Below, one piece after another: positions 1 through 9,665 of a DNA stretch of 64,000 nt. The translations under genes were made by a program, and so were the position numbers. Within the stretch, counting starts at the first letter, position 1. The number at the start of each line of letters is the position of its first letter. Source of the DNA: Leptidea sinapis (Eukaryota > Arthropoda > Insecta > Lepidoptera > Pieridae); NCBI RefSeq assembly GCF_905404315.1, contig NC_066293.1, positions 1,441,001 through 1,505,000 of the forward strand, written 5' to 3'. The notes below the pieces were generated by a model. The model ran no database searches. It saw nothing but the letters and a program-made list of their open reading frames with translations, and was not told where the DNA came from.

Positions 1-787
1 CTTGTATAATGCCAGAACTTTGCACATACTTGATTCGTAGGATATGTGGCAGCCGCAACAGTATTCTGAATTCATTCACAAAACCGATTTGACCGTAAAA
101 ATTAAACCATATATTAATGTTTTCAGGATATATCACCTACTGACTCAAGTAAATATACAAATGATTTTGATGTTATTAATATTATTGAAATGGTTCTAAT
201 TACTATTAGAACTTACGTTTCGACTTATACATTTTAATAAATTCGTCGACTTGCGCGTTTTGTTTTTCTATACTAGCGTATAAGAAAACAACGCGTACAA
301 GTGAGAAGAATACGTATAACCAAGGGCGTGCATTGGTTTTCTAGTAAGGTAGGCACTGTCGATCTAATAATTCGTAGTTGATTTTTGGAATATGAAAGAT
401 TAATTACCGTAGGTGTGAGTGTTAAATAGAAGTTTGCTTATAAAATAACGGAACCAAATTAAATAAAATTAACTGTAACACTAGTGCTATATTAATTTAG
501 GTTCGTAACGAGGTAGACACTGCCTAATTGCCTATATGATATGCACGCCCCTGTGTATAACGGATATATGGCAGGATAGAAAAGGAAAGCGAATCTATTG
601 TCGCTGTAACCTATCTCATTGACAAATCATAAACAGTCAGTCATGTTTTGAATTAGCTTCTAAGTATTTTTTAATATCAAATTAGCTAACGCACATATTT
701 ACAGTTCAAAATTGGTCACACATTACCGATAGCCCAAGCTATCAGCTCCTCTATTTACTAGTATATTAACGAACGCATTTGTATGTG
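1..787. other. AT-rich intergenic or upstream intron sequence
   Basis: No coding exon could be recognised on either strand. The stretch lies upstream of the ZNF1 terminal exon and may be its last intron, because that exon begins at a splice acceptor. No VKxE/IKxE-type spacer exon like those of the two paralogues was seen here, so the earlier ZNF1 exons are probably outside the window. Confidence 0.5.
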
Positions 788-845
788 TCTTCTGGGGGTT
801 TAACCGAAGAGGGTTTATTTTACCCCATTCCGCGACCTTCCCCTT
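788..845 (-). repeat. Short fragment of LINE family C
   Basis: This stretch matches 10447-10500 of LINE copy C2 with a few changes; both contain CTTCTGGGGGTT and TTACCCCATTCCGCGACCTT. It corresponds to a small piece of the reverse-transcriptase domain just after the YADD region. The flanks do not continue the match, so it is an old isolated scrap. Confidence 0.65.
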
Positions 846-1002
846 TTCAAGAATTACATATTCTATAATTAACATTATTCTGTTAATATCGGGGCCTACT
901 GAATTTTACAATATTATTTCCAACAAAACGTCGTTATAAATAAATATTTTTCCTTATTTCTGGGATAAAATATTCATATGTATGTACCAAAATTTGTAGA
1001 CC

Positions 1003-1124
1003 ATGCGAGATTCGAACCCGTGCCTCCTAGCCATCAGGATGACACTTTATCCATAAATATCGGTATGTTTGTTCAACACGAGCGCTGGGGCGCATCCGTA
1101 AAAGCGCTGGTTCGAATCCCGCAT
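1003..1124. repeat. tRNA-like B-box motifs, probably a SINE remnant
   Basis: GGTTCGAATCCCGC on the plus strand near 1108-1121 and GGGTTCGAATCTCGC on the minus strand near 1008-1022 both match the RNA polymerase III B-box (GGTTCGANTCC). They face in opposite directions. No full cloverleaf can be drawn around either one. A tRNA-derived SINE remnant in the intron before ZNF1 is the simplest reading, and chance is not excluded. Confidence 0.35.
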
Positions 1125-1163
1125 TAATTCTACCAGTGTATTCAAATTTGTAATATTATTCAG

Positions 1164-1882
1164 GGATAACACCTGCTGTGAAGCAGGAGCAAGAAGAAAA
1201 AGAAGAGTTGAATGAATGCAATGAATTCAGTTCTGCTGACGAAAACCATGATACCAAGAACACTAATCAAATATGGATACACAGTGAAAAAACATTCAGC
1301 GAAGCAACAAGTAATTCTTGCAGTATCTGTGGTAGAATATTCCATAGAGCGAATGATTTGAAGAAGCACTATAGAACACATACCGGAGAAAAACCATATT
1401 CTTGCGGGATTTGTGGTAAAAGTTTCAGTCAGATTGGCAGTTTGAATACACATACAAGGATACATACAGAAAAAAAGCCTTATTCATGTAATGTTTGTGG
1501 TAAACAATTTAACCGCCGCAGTAACATGACGACGCATAGTGAAATACATTCAGGAGAAAGACCGCATTCTTGTAATATGTGTGGAAGAACTTTCAATCAC
1601 AGTAGTAATTTGAGGAGACACATCAAAACGCATTTGGGGGAAAAACGTCCACAGCCTGGTAGTACGACAGCAAATGGCGACAAAAGAGAAACGTCGTTTT
1701 CTTGTATTGTGTGTGGCAAAAGCTTCAATCTCAAAAGCAATCTGAATAGACACATAAAAACCCACACACGAGAGAAACGATCACGGAGTAGAAAGAACAT
1801 CAAGAATAATGAAAAGGCAGTTCCGGTCGACAGTCAAATGACTTTGACAGGTGGCAATGGTGACATTGGCAGGTGTCAATGA
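1164..1882 (+). CDS. ZNF1: terminal exon of a C2H2 zinc-finger protein
   Basis: Likely sequence-specific DNA-binding nuclear protein. The exon starts after the acceptor ATTATTCAG at 1163 in phase 1, so the visible part encodes about 238 residues. It opens with ITPAVKQEQEE, whose VKQE fits the SUMO consensus, and this opening and phase are shared with ZNF2 and ZNF3. Five C2H2 fingers follow (CSIC, CGIC, CNVC, CNMC and CIVC knuckles), joined by TGEKP-type linkers except between fingers 4 and 5, where about 16 extra residues (RPQPGSTTANG region) intervene. The C-terminal tail is basic (KRSRSRKN). No ATG begins the frame near the acceptor; the reading starts through the splice. Upstream exons, probably encoding a ZAD domain by analogy with ZNF2, are not in view. 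Confidence 0.85.
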
Positions 1883-2394
1883 TTTGTAAAACTAATATAA
1901 TATTATAGATGTGCCATTTGATATTTAGTTTTAAAATTGCATGGTTGTGTTTAGAGAGTTTAAATTTGTTTGTAGTTTTGAAGCATCATACGAGTCGACG
2001 AAATTCATATTTTACCCCAAGTTCTGTGCTCAATTCATCCTAACTTTACATAGTTACAATTTGTAACAGTTTTGTATCATCGTCCACGCTATTGACTATG
2101 CTCAGATTTGCTACAGATTGCGCCACAAACGTGCTATATCTATATATTAAACAACGTGTTACAAAATACCCCGTAAAAATATAATTAATTATCAAAGCGG
2201 AAAATTTTGTCAACCCTAGTAAGCTATCATGTCAGAGAACCAGATTGTAAAACAGAAAGGCCTACGTACCTATTTAACCGTATAATTGTTAACTTTAATA
2301 GTTTTTCTATTTTTCATTCATAAATGTTTGCTACCTCAATACAAGGATGTAATTATACTTCCTTCACGTACTGGCTTCAAAAAATGTCAAGTTG
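1883..2394 (+). other. 3' flank of ZNF1, no gene seen
   Basis: AT-rich sequence that probably holds the ZNF1 3' UTR. No clear AATAAA within the first 200 bases; an ATTAAA variant occurs near 2145. No repeat was recognised. Confidence 0.4.
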
Positions 2395-2570
2395 GACAAA
2401 ATGGTTATGTGAGGGACAGAGTGTATTTCTCCGGTTGCCCAACGGTTGCCGAGATGGAACAGCGTGTTGGATCGTTTTTCGCATCAATAACACCGACGAT
2501 GTTGCGAAATGCCACACAAGCCATGTCCCGACGAACGAGGTTGTGTATTGAGCAAGGCGGAGCACACTGA
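2395..2570 (+). pseudogene. C-terminal fragment of a Tc1/mariner-superfamily transposase
   Basis: The plus-strand reading contains GYVRDRVYFS, then ASITPTMLRNATQ, then a basic RRTRLCIEQGGAH ending. This resembles the end of insect transposases with the pattern LWGYxKDxVY...ASITPEML...RLxxCxxxxGxH. The catalytic DDE core is not present upstream, so only about 55 residues of the C-terminus remain. The exact family is inferred from memory of the motif; a relic is much more likely than a host exon. Confidence 0.5.
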
Positions 2571-3420
2571 GCCCTTTCTATAAATTTGACGTTTATTATG
2601 AAAAAGTGGTCGTTAGGTTAGGTCTTTTTAAATTTTTGCCGTTCCGCGAATTAAATTTAATTTTACTGAAGTAGAGTTAGCACATCAGTAAAAATAATAT
2701 TTTTTAATTTTTTTGGGGTATGTCATACAGCGTTACTAAAATTCTTAAATATTGTGAATGGACTCGTTATTAGGCCCCATTTAACCTCCTTTCAGCTTAC
2801 TTACGAGTAGCATCCTGTATTTTATGTATTATGAAATTCTGATTTGTGGTATGTGTGTACTTAGTACCTACAAATAATTTAAATTATATTTAATAATATA
2901 ATTATAGAAACCAACTATTTGATGTAGGTGGTAAGTGTAATATATGTTTTTCAATTGTAAAACGCCATGTAACGGATTCATTCTACTGGACTATTATAGC
3001 TCCTTAGTGTAAGATTTATATTGTATTATGATGTATCAAATTACTAGTCGTGCGGATAAAATTGGATTATATAGTCCCCTATATAGGGGCCAATGCGTCC
3101 CAGATAATAATATGGCACTGGTTGAATACTAGTGATCCATATTTCTGTGTTATGTTTTTACAAAGAAAAATCGTAAACATATAATCTTAATATGCTGACA
3201 GTACAGAGCCGCCATTTTGAACTCCCTTTTTTATCCACACGAATAATACCACCGTTACGGATAAGACTGCCTACTAGTACTACATGTTACTGTAATTACC
3301 TACTAGTGTTTTTAATAATGAATATTATATAATAATAATACAAGAATGTATAATAGTTTATTAGTTTCTCTACTATTACTAATAACAATAAAATATTAAA
3401 TTTCTTATTATTATTATTAT
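2571..3420. other. AT-rich intergenic sequence
   Basis: No coding signal on either strand. Short TTA/AAT-rich stretches near 3320-3420 may be the simple-repeat tail of the LINE A fragment that follows. Confidence 0.4.
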
Positions 3421-3439
3421 TTGAAGAGGGTGGCTATTT

Positions 3440-3965
3440 CCTAGTCCTAAATATTCCTAGTAACACCGCGTCCAAAATTGAACTATTGTGTTCGCCACTA
3501 ATACTAAAGCTCGTCGTCAAGCCCTGCCGCCTTTACGAACCGCAGTAGTTCCTTGACGCGAGTGTTGCAAACTCTATCTGGTGGCACGAAGTAGCCGCCA
3601 AAAATTGTGTTACGCTTATGCATTAGTGGGCCGTCGCAGAGTAGATGAATAGGCGTTTCATCATCCTCAAGGCAGAACCTGCAAGTTTTGTCGCTTTTGA
3701 TGCCGACCACTCTGAGGTGCTTGTTTAGGCGACAGTGCCCGGTTAGCATCCTAGTGAGTGTGCATAGATTTTTCCGGTTCAAAGATAGGGTTTCATTCGC
3801 ATAGCTGCTGTTGAATGCCCTGATCAGTGCTTTAGAGTGGTTTAAACCTGAAGAGTTGTTCCAGCGTTAAAGTGCTTCTTGTTTAAATTGGTTACTCAGG
3901 GTGTGTCGGATGGCGCTCTTAGGCAGTCCACAAATGGGTTCCGGACCATATTGGACTGCTTTAGT
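3440..3965 (-). mobile_element. LINE A, 3' part (after RNase H)
   Basis: Read on the minus strand, 3965-3504 encodes YGPEPICGLPKSAIRHTL, then LTRMLTGHCRLNKHL and the cysteine motif CRFCLEDDETPIHLLC. This is the usual C-terminus of I/R1/LOA-type LINEs that carry an RNase H domain. The minus-strand RNase H reading that stops at 7896 lacks exactly this part, so the two pieces are halves of one element separated by the B and C1 insertions. One stop interrupts the frame near 3867. Confidence 0.75.
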
Positions 3966-4132
3966 TTTTTATTATTTTTTTATTATTTTATTTTATTTTA
4001 TTTGGGGAGCTTACAGCAACATTTACAAATCGGTCAAGTAAACATAATTCTAAATGCCAATTACAAGCTTCCACATATAGAAAGAAATTTGCTTAGGCTA
4101 ACTATAACTATAGATTTAGAATATAAATACTT
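3966..4132 (-). mobile_element. Jockey-like LINE B, 3' UTR and tail
   Basis: On the minus strand this ends in AGCTCCCCAAATAAAATAAA followed by an A/T-rich tail, typical of a jockey-type 3' end. It abuts LINE C1. The 8-bp sequence AAATACTT occurs at 4125-4132 and again at 6826-6833 on the other side of C1, so this is the displaced 3' end of LINE B. Confidence 0.65.
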
Positions 4133-4488
4133 TTTTTTTATGGAATAGGAGGACAAACGAGCGTACGGGTCACCTGGTGTTAAGTGATCACCGCCGCCCA
4201 CACTCTCCTGCAACACCAGAGGAATCACAAGAGCGTTGCCGGCCTTTTAAGGAAGGTGTACGCGCTTTTCTTGAAGGTACCCATGTCGTATCGTACCGGA
4301 AACACCGCACTAGGAAGCTCATTCCACAGCTTCGTGGTACGAGGAAGAAAGCTCCTTGAAAACCGCACTGTGGAGGACCGCCACACATCCAGATCGTGGG
4401 GATGATTGTGATGATTGTGGCGTGTCGTGCGAAGGTGAAATTCGGCGGCAGGAATTAGGTTGAACAGCTCTTCGCAACACTCCCCGTG

Positions 4489-5897
4489 TTAAATGCGGTA
4501 GAAGACACACAATGAAGCGACGTCTCTACGCAACGCCAAGTGATCCAGCCGTTCACAGAGTACTGGGTCCCCGACAATTCGAGCTGCTCTGCGTTGCACG
4601 TGGTCAAATGGATCGAGCTGATACTGGGGTGCGCCAGACCAGAGCTGCTCCATGTGAGGCCGGACCTGCGCTATGTAGAGCGCTAGAATGTGGGCCTGCT
4701 TGAAGTATTGCCGTGCTCTATTTATGACGCCCAGTTTCTTTGAAGCCAGTTTGGCTTTGCCCTCCAGATGGCCACGGAATTGGCAATTGCTCGAGATTTC
4801 GAGACCCAGTATTCCGATACTAGGCGAGGCACACAGCCTTGGGGCACTCCAGCGTTCACGGGCTTGGGATTCGAGCAATAACCGTCGATAACGACCTGTA
4901 TGCTGCGCCCAGTGAGGAAGCTGGAGGTCCACTTGCATAAGCTCTCGGGAAGCCGAAATGATGGAAGTTTTGCGAGGAGCGCCTTGTGCCATACACGATC
5001 AAAGGCCTTCGCTATATCCAGACCAACTGCCAGGCCTTCCCCCTTGCTTTCAATAGCCGCCGCCCATCTATGTGTTAGGTATACCAGAAGATCTCCAGTC
5101 GACCGACCATGGCGAAAGCCGTACTGCCGGTCGTTGATCAACTGGTGACCCTCAAGGTATACCAAGAGCTGGCGGTTAATTATGCTCTCCATGATTTTGG
5201 AGAGTAGGGAGGTAATAGCAATAGGCCTGTAGTTTGCCGGATCCGAACTGTCTCCTTTTTTTGGGATCGGATGGACAAGGGCTGACTTCCATGAATCAGG
5301 GACTACGCCTTTTGAATAAGAGTGCCGGAATAAACGCGTTAGCACCGGCGTCAACTCAGGGGCACACATTGTATGCACGATTGGAGAAATGCCATCCGGC
5401 CCGCTCGACTTCCTGACGTCCAACGAAAACAGAGCTCGCCTAACAGTTTTCTGTCGGAACTGTACTTCAGGCATGGAGCTCTGACACCGCGGGATGGTCG
5501 GCGGTGTTTTTCCGTTGTCGTCAAGAGTCGAGTTGGAGGCAAAAAGAGTGCACAGGAGATCGGCTTTCTCTTTTGCCGTATGGGCCAGGGTGTCATTCAT
5601 CATGTGCAACGGCGGCATGGACGGCTGGTTGAAGTTACCAAGAGCAGCTTTCGACAACGACCAGAACTTGCGTGTTCCGGTCGGGTAACTGGAAAGCTGC
5701 TCGCCAATTTTGACGACGTGCTTGGATTTCGCACGGGCGATTTGCCGCTTAAAAAATCTGGAGGCACGGTTATATTTCCTCTTCAGAACTTTGCAGTTCG
5801 GATCCTTTGAGCCCAGCGCCGCAACCCAAGTTCGCCTGTTTTTTGCAGTCAGATGCTGCTTTAACTGACGCATCGAACCAGGGCTGTGATCTGCCAC
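4489..5897 (-). pseudogene. LINE C1 reverse transcriptase, YADD segment deleted
   Basis: Encodes RNA-directed DNA polymerase of a LINE. Visible motifs: SSGPDGISPI, PIPKKGDSSDPANYRPI, GLDIAKAFDRVWH (catalytic Asp block A) and GVPQGCV. Copy C2 continues from GVPQGCV into LSPTLFLLHIND and CYADDST. C1 instead jumps to the thumb region (SPSIGILGLEISS) near 4833, losing about 100 codons including the YADD catalytic pair, so this copy cannot be active. Its endonuclease-RT junction also carries a 5-base deletion shared with C2 (near 5848). Confidence 0.85.
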
Positions 5898-5980
5898 CGA
5901 TCGGTACTACAGAGCTTGGTATAAAAATATCCATGCCCTGCATTTTCACATCGGCTACTGCAACGGCGCAGGCACTAGGA

Positions 5981-6775
5981 TCATCCGAAGGGAAACAAAC
6001 CCTGCCCCAAAGGGTAGGATGCAAAAAAGGAACGCATCCTATCCCAATCTGCTGACTTGTAGTGCCAAACGCGGCGGGTCGCTGGTGGTCTGCGACGTTG
6101 GCGTCGGATAGGCACTACACTCCTGACCAGGCAATGGTCGGACGTTCCGAGAGGGGCGTCGACAGAGACCTGGTAACCATCGGGATGTGTAGTCAGCAGA
6201 AGATCTAATAAGGACGGCATGTGGCTATCCACATCCGGGAGCCGCGTCGGCGACTCAACCAATTGGGACAGACCATACGCCAATGCAAAATTATGCACAG
6301 ATCGCCCTGCGTAGTCTGTGGTACGTGATCCAAGCCATTCGGCATTGTGCCCGTTGAAATCACCCAAGACTACGATTTCAGTGGAGGGGATCTGAGCAAG
6401 CACGTCATCAAATGCCGCTTGAACGCAGCCCATGAGGTGATCCGTTTCTGCGTTACCACTATGGGACCTGTAGACACACGCATAGATGCGGACGCGGTCC
6501 TCTAAATCTACGCGGAGCCAGAGAGTGGACAGGCCCCTACCCTCAAAATTGCCGAGACAGCGACAGCAGATATCCTCCCTAACGTACACACATACCCCGG
6601 CATGAGGCATGAAATTATGCTCAATTTTGTTCCCGGGGTACGTTAAATATGACGTATCGCTAGGTCGAGATATCTGCGTCTCCGTAAGGAAACACAAGGC
6701 CGGCTGCGCCGTCTCAAGGTGGTGGTGGACGGCGTTTAAGTTGGAGTGAATTCCCCGGATGTTACAAAAGTCCAC
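5981..6775 (-). pseudogene. LINE C1 endonuclease (EEP fold)
   Basis: Target-nicking endonuclease of the LINE. Motifs in order: CNIRGIHSNLNAV, LCFLTETQIS (catalytic Glu), IYACVYRSHS, IVVLGDFNGHNAEW (Asp/Asn pair) and LGTSDHCLV (the SDH signature). The domain is complete, about 264 residues. The frame then drops out near 5981-5850, because copy C4 shows five extra bases that keep the frame open there. Confidence 0.85.
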
Positions 6776-6825
6776 ATTAAGCGTGGAGCGGGGTGCCGTG
6801 GTGTTGCTGCCCTGTTTGTCCTGTG

Positions 6826-7895
6826 AAATACTTATACAACAGATATAAAATTACACTTATGATACATTTTTTGATTTCGTAAAATCATTTGCGAAAGCAC
6901 TTTTTATGCTTTTTATACTACCACTAAAAAGATCAAATCGGCTATCACAATTATACATATTGAACAGTTTGGTGACGCGCAGTATGTAACTGTTTATTCT
7001 ATATTGAGAATGAATGAAGGAAGGTACGTAAAGTAAATCATGCTTTCTTAATGTTCGATTTGGAGTTCGTAACGCAGTCATGCTGAGGAGTTCAGGACAA
7101 TCCACCACACTTTGGGCTATTTTTACAAGAAACCTAATATCGGTCGAGTCTCTTCTAAGCTGTAGTGGTAACAGGTGAAATTTCTGACAGCGCTGAGGGT
7201 ATTCAACTCTAGGTACTCTGAATTTATAACAGAGGAAACGAGTGAATTTCTTCTGAATCTTTTCTATATTATTTATATATGTGACATAACAAGGGTTCCA
7301 TATTTCAGACGCGTATTCTAAGTGGGTTCGCACATAAGCACAGTAAAGAACTTTCAACGTTTTCATTTGCTTGAAGTCCTGAGATGACCGGATAACAAAT
7401 CCTAATGCTTTGTATGCTTTCTCAGTAATATCATTAATATGGTCACTAACTGTTAATTTGGTATCAAAGGTAACACCTAAATCTCTGATGGTATTAACAC
7501 GAGATACATTTTGGCTTTTAATCTCATAGTGAAACTGAATGGGTTCCTGTTTGCGAGTAAAAGTTAATAAAAAGCATTTCGCAACATTAAGGTGCAATCT
7601 ATTGAGAGCACAATATTGGTCAAGTCTCAAAAGATCTTCTTGCAGATGAAAAGCATCGCTAGTGGAACCAATAGATTTAAAGACCTTCATATCGTCAGCA
7701 AAAAGTAGAAATTTAGAATGATGAAAACAAGTGTTGATGTCGTTTATAAATATTACAAATAAAAGAGGCCCCAATAAAGACCCTTGAGGTACAGGAGATG
7801 GAATTTCAACCCAGGTCGATGAATACCCATTTAAAACTACTGATTGGGATCTATTGTGGACATATGACGTGAACTAACGGTAAAGATCCCCATGA
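6826..7895 (-). mobile_element. Jockey-like LINE B, reverse-transcriptase part
   Basis: The open frame 6857-7774 encodes about 305 residues of RT palm and thumb: GPLLFVIFINDI, LLFADDMKVF (FADD at the catalytic site), RVNTIRDLGVTFD and LEYASEIWNP. The reading continues upstream with decay to GIHGDL at about 7895, where it fuses to LINE A RNase H. LINE B is therefore 5'-truncated inside its RT and inserted in LINE A. The same clade includes LINE D and the fragment at 50491. Confidence 0.8.
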
Positions 7896-9590
7896 ATACC
7901 TAACGCAGATAGGTTAGCCCCAGCTCTTGCGAGCTCATCGGCCATTTCATTGCCTATGATTCCGGCATGCCCTGGGACCCATCTGAGAATCACTCTGTTT
8001 TTCATGCCTAATGAATTCAGGCATTCAACGCAGTTATTGACTAACTTAGACGACGCGCATTCCGCGCATTCCAAGATGGCGTACACCTCTGCTTGAAATA
8101 TGGAGGTAAAGCTTCCCAGGTTTGTGCTGGATTTAAACCTGGGGCGTTCTCCATAGACCCCACAGCCAACTTCACTTTCCATTTTGGACCCATCGGTGAA
8201 CCACATGAGGCTCCCGTCCTTCCACGTGACTTTGTTGTTCATCCAGTCGTCTCTAGAAGGTAGTTCCACGATATAGTGTTTAACAGAGATTAATTGTGGA
8301 ATCATCTGATCAGGAAACATGCCTAATATGTGGTCTCGCAGAACTGAGTCCTCTAAAGTCCTAAGCGTTTGCGACATCCAGTTACATGAACCCCCCTGGG
8401 CGATTGCCCTCAGCATGCTTGCCTTCGCCTCTTGCTGTATGAACAGTGGAAGAGGCGGTAGGTTTAGCATTGCTTCAATGGTCGCACCAGGAGTAGACGT
8501 CATGGCCCCGGTTACCAACATACATGCAAGTCTCTGCAGGCTAGTCTGTCTGCAGTTGTTTTCTGGCTGGCTTTGTTCCACCACACAATGGAAGCGTATG
8601 TGATTGTTGGTCTCACAATTGCTGTGAATAGACATAGGAGGATCTTTGGGCGCATTCCCCAATGTCTCCCTACCAGACGTCGACATACACCCAAGGTTGT
8701 TTTGGTCTTTTTCACGGCTTTGTCGATGTGAGAATTCCATCTGAGTTTCTGGTCGAATGTGACTCCCAGATACTTAACCTCAGCTTAGAATTCTAAAGTA
8801 GAGCCGTTCAAGGTGGGAGACTTCAGTTTGTTAAGTGTCCGTTTCCTAGTGAATGGCACAATAACAGTCTTTCCTGCGTTGACTGACAGTTTGTTGGCTG
8901 TACACCACTGTGAGATGGTGTTTAGCGCCTTTTGCAATATAGAGCTTAGTAGGCTTTGGCAGAAACCTCTGACGATAATAACTAGGTCGTCTGCATACCC
9001 TAGTGCATCAATCCTGAGTTCTGCCAGCTTACTAAGTAGTTCGTCTACTGCTAGTGTCCATAGAAGTGGCGAAAGAACGGCACCTTGTGGGCAACCTCGC
9101 GTAGTGTATAGCTCCAGTGATGTCCCATGGAGGGAGATTAGAGCTTTGCGATTTGAGAGCATTGACCTTACCCATTTGACAGTGGTGGAGTCTACATTTT
9201 TGTTAATTAGTCCCTTCACTAGCGTGTCTATCGGGGTATTGTCAAAGGCGCCCTCAATGTCTAGAAACGCACAGAGTGCAATCTGTGTGTCTTATAACGC
9301 CTTCTCGACTCTAACCACAAGTTGTAGAAGGGCCGTTTCTGTAGACCTGCCTCTACAGTAGGCGTGTTGAGAACTATGAATGGGCTTTAAGCTTAGAACA
9401 TCCTCTCTTATGTGTCTGTCCAAGACTTTCTCAATAACCTTCAGGAGAAAGGAGGTAAGGCTTATGGGTCTGAAGGAGCTTGGTAGGGAGTAGTCCTTTC
9501 TGCCTGCCTTAGGTATAAATAGTACTTTAGCCTTAGTCCATTGTTCTGGAAGAAAGCTTACCCGGTATATCTTGACTTGTAGCGGTACTA
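7896..9590 (-). mobile_element. LINE A: RT and RNase H part (I/R1/LOA-like)
   Basis: Minus-strand reading from 9590: PEQWTKAKVLFIPKAGRKD, then a fingers region, AFLDIEGAFDN (block A), RGCPQGAVLSPLLW, ALGYADDLVII (catalytic YADD) and VKYLGVTFDQKL. A frame change near 8550 leads into RNase H: LMWFTDGSKMES, FQAEVYAILECAE and RWVPGHAGIIGNEMADELA, whose Asp, Glu and Asp residues match type I RNase H. A stop near 9293 and frame changes show decay. The C-terminus continues at 3965-3440 beyond the nested insertions. It is 5'-truncated near 9590 with no endonuclease. Confidence 0.8.
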
Positions 9591-9665
9591 GGATAGAAAT
9601 TAAATTAAAATTTTAAATTTCTTACCTTGTTATTCCCAGTAAGGAATATTTGGTCACGGGCTAGA
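9591..9665. other. Short spacer between LINE A and LINE C2
   Basis: AT-rich. It could be intron or 5' flank of the Mutator/YqaJ gene, because LINE C2 was inserted immediately upstream of that gene's first visible exon. Confidence 0.3.

Larger units (their letters stand above)
4133..6825 (-). mobile_element. LINE C1: family C non-LTR retrotransposon, nested in LINE B
   Basis: Minus-strand element with a poly(A)-like 3' end (T-run at 4131-4139 on the plus strand) and a 3' UTR ending in CACCTGGTGTTAAGTGATCA on the plus strand. It carries an apurinic-type endonuclease region (5981-6775) and a reverse-transcriptase region (4489-5897). The flanking duplication AAATACTT marks its insertion into LINE B. 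It is truncated a few codons into ORF2, as judged by the longer 5' end of copy C4, and lacks ORF1. Relatives in this window are at 788, 9666, 15409, 27503, 29499, 38231 and 54008. Confidence 0.85.

Noticed and set aside
1100..1124. A tRNA gene at the B-box motif (and at 60585-60604)
   Set aside because: No acceptor stem, D-arm or anticodon arm can be folded; only the B-box word is present.
1160..1465. Minus-strand frame antisense to ZNF1 (also 1550-1765, 1597-1803, and 31529-31847 antisense to ZNF2)
   Set aside because: Mirror images of zinc-finger codons; the sense strand explains all conservation.
4512..5810. Several plus-strand frames across LINE C1 (repeated at 10047-11080 in C2 and 29783-30390 in C3)
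   Set aside because: They recur only because the LINE copies recur; the minus strand carries the RT motifs.
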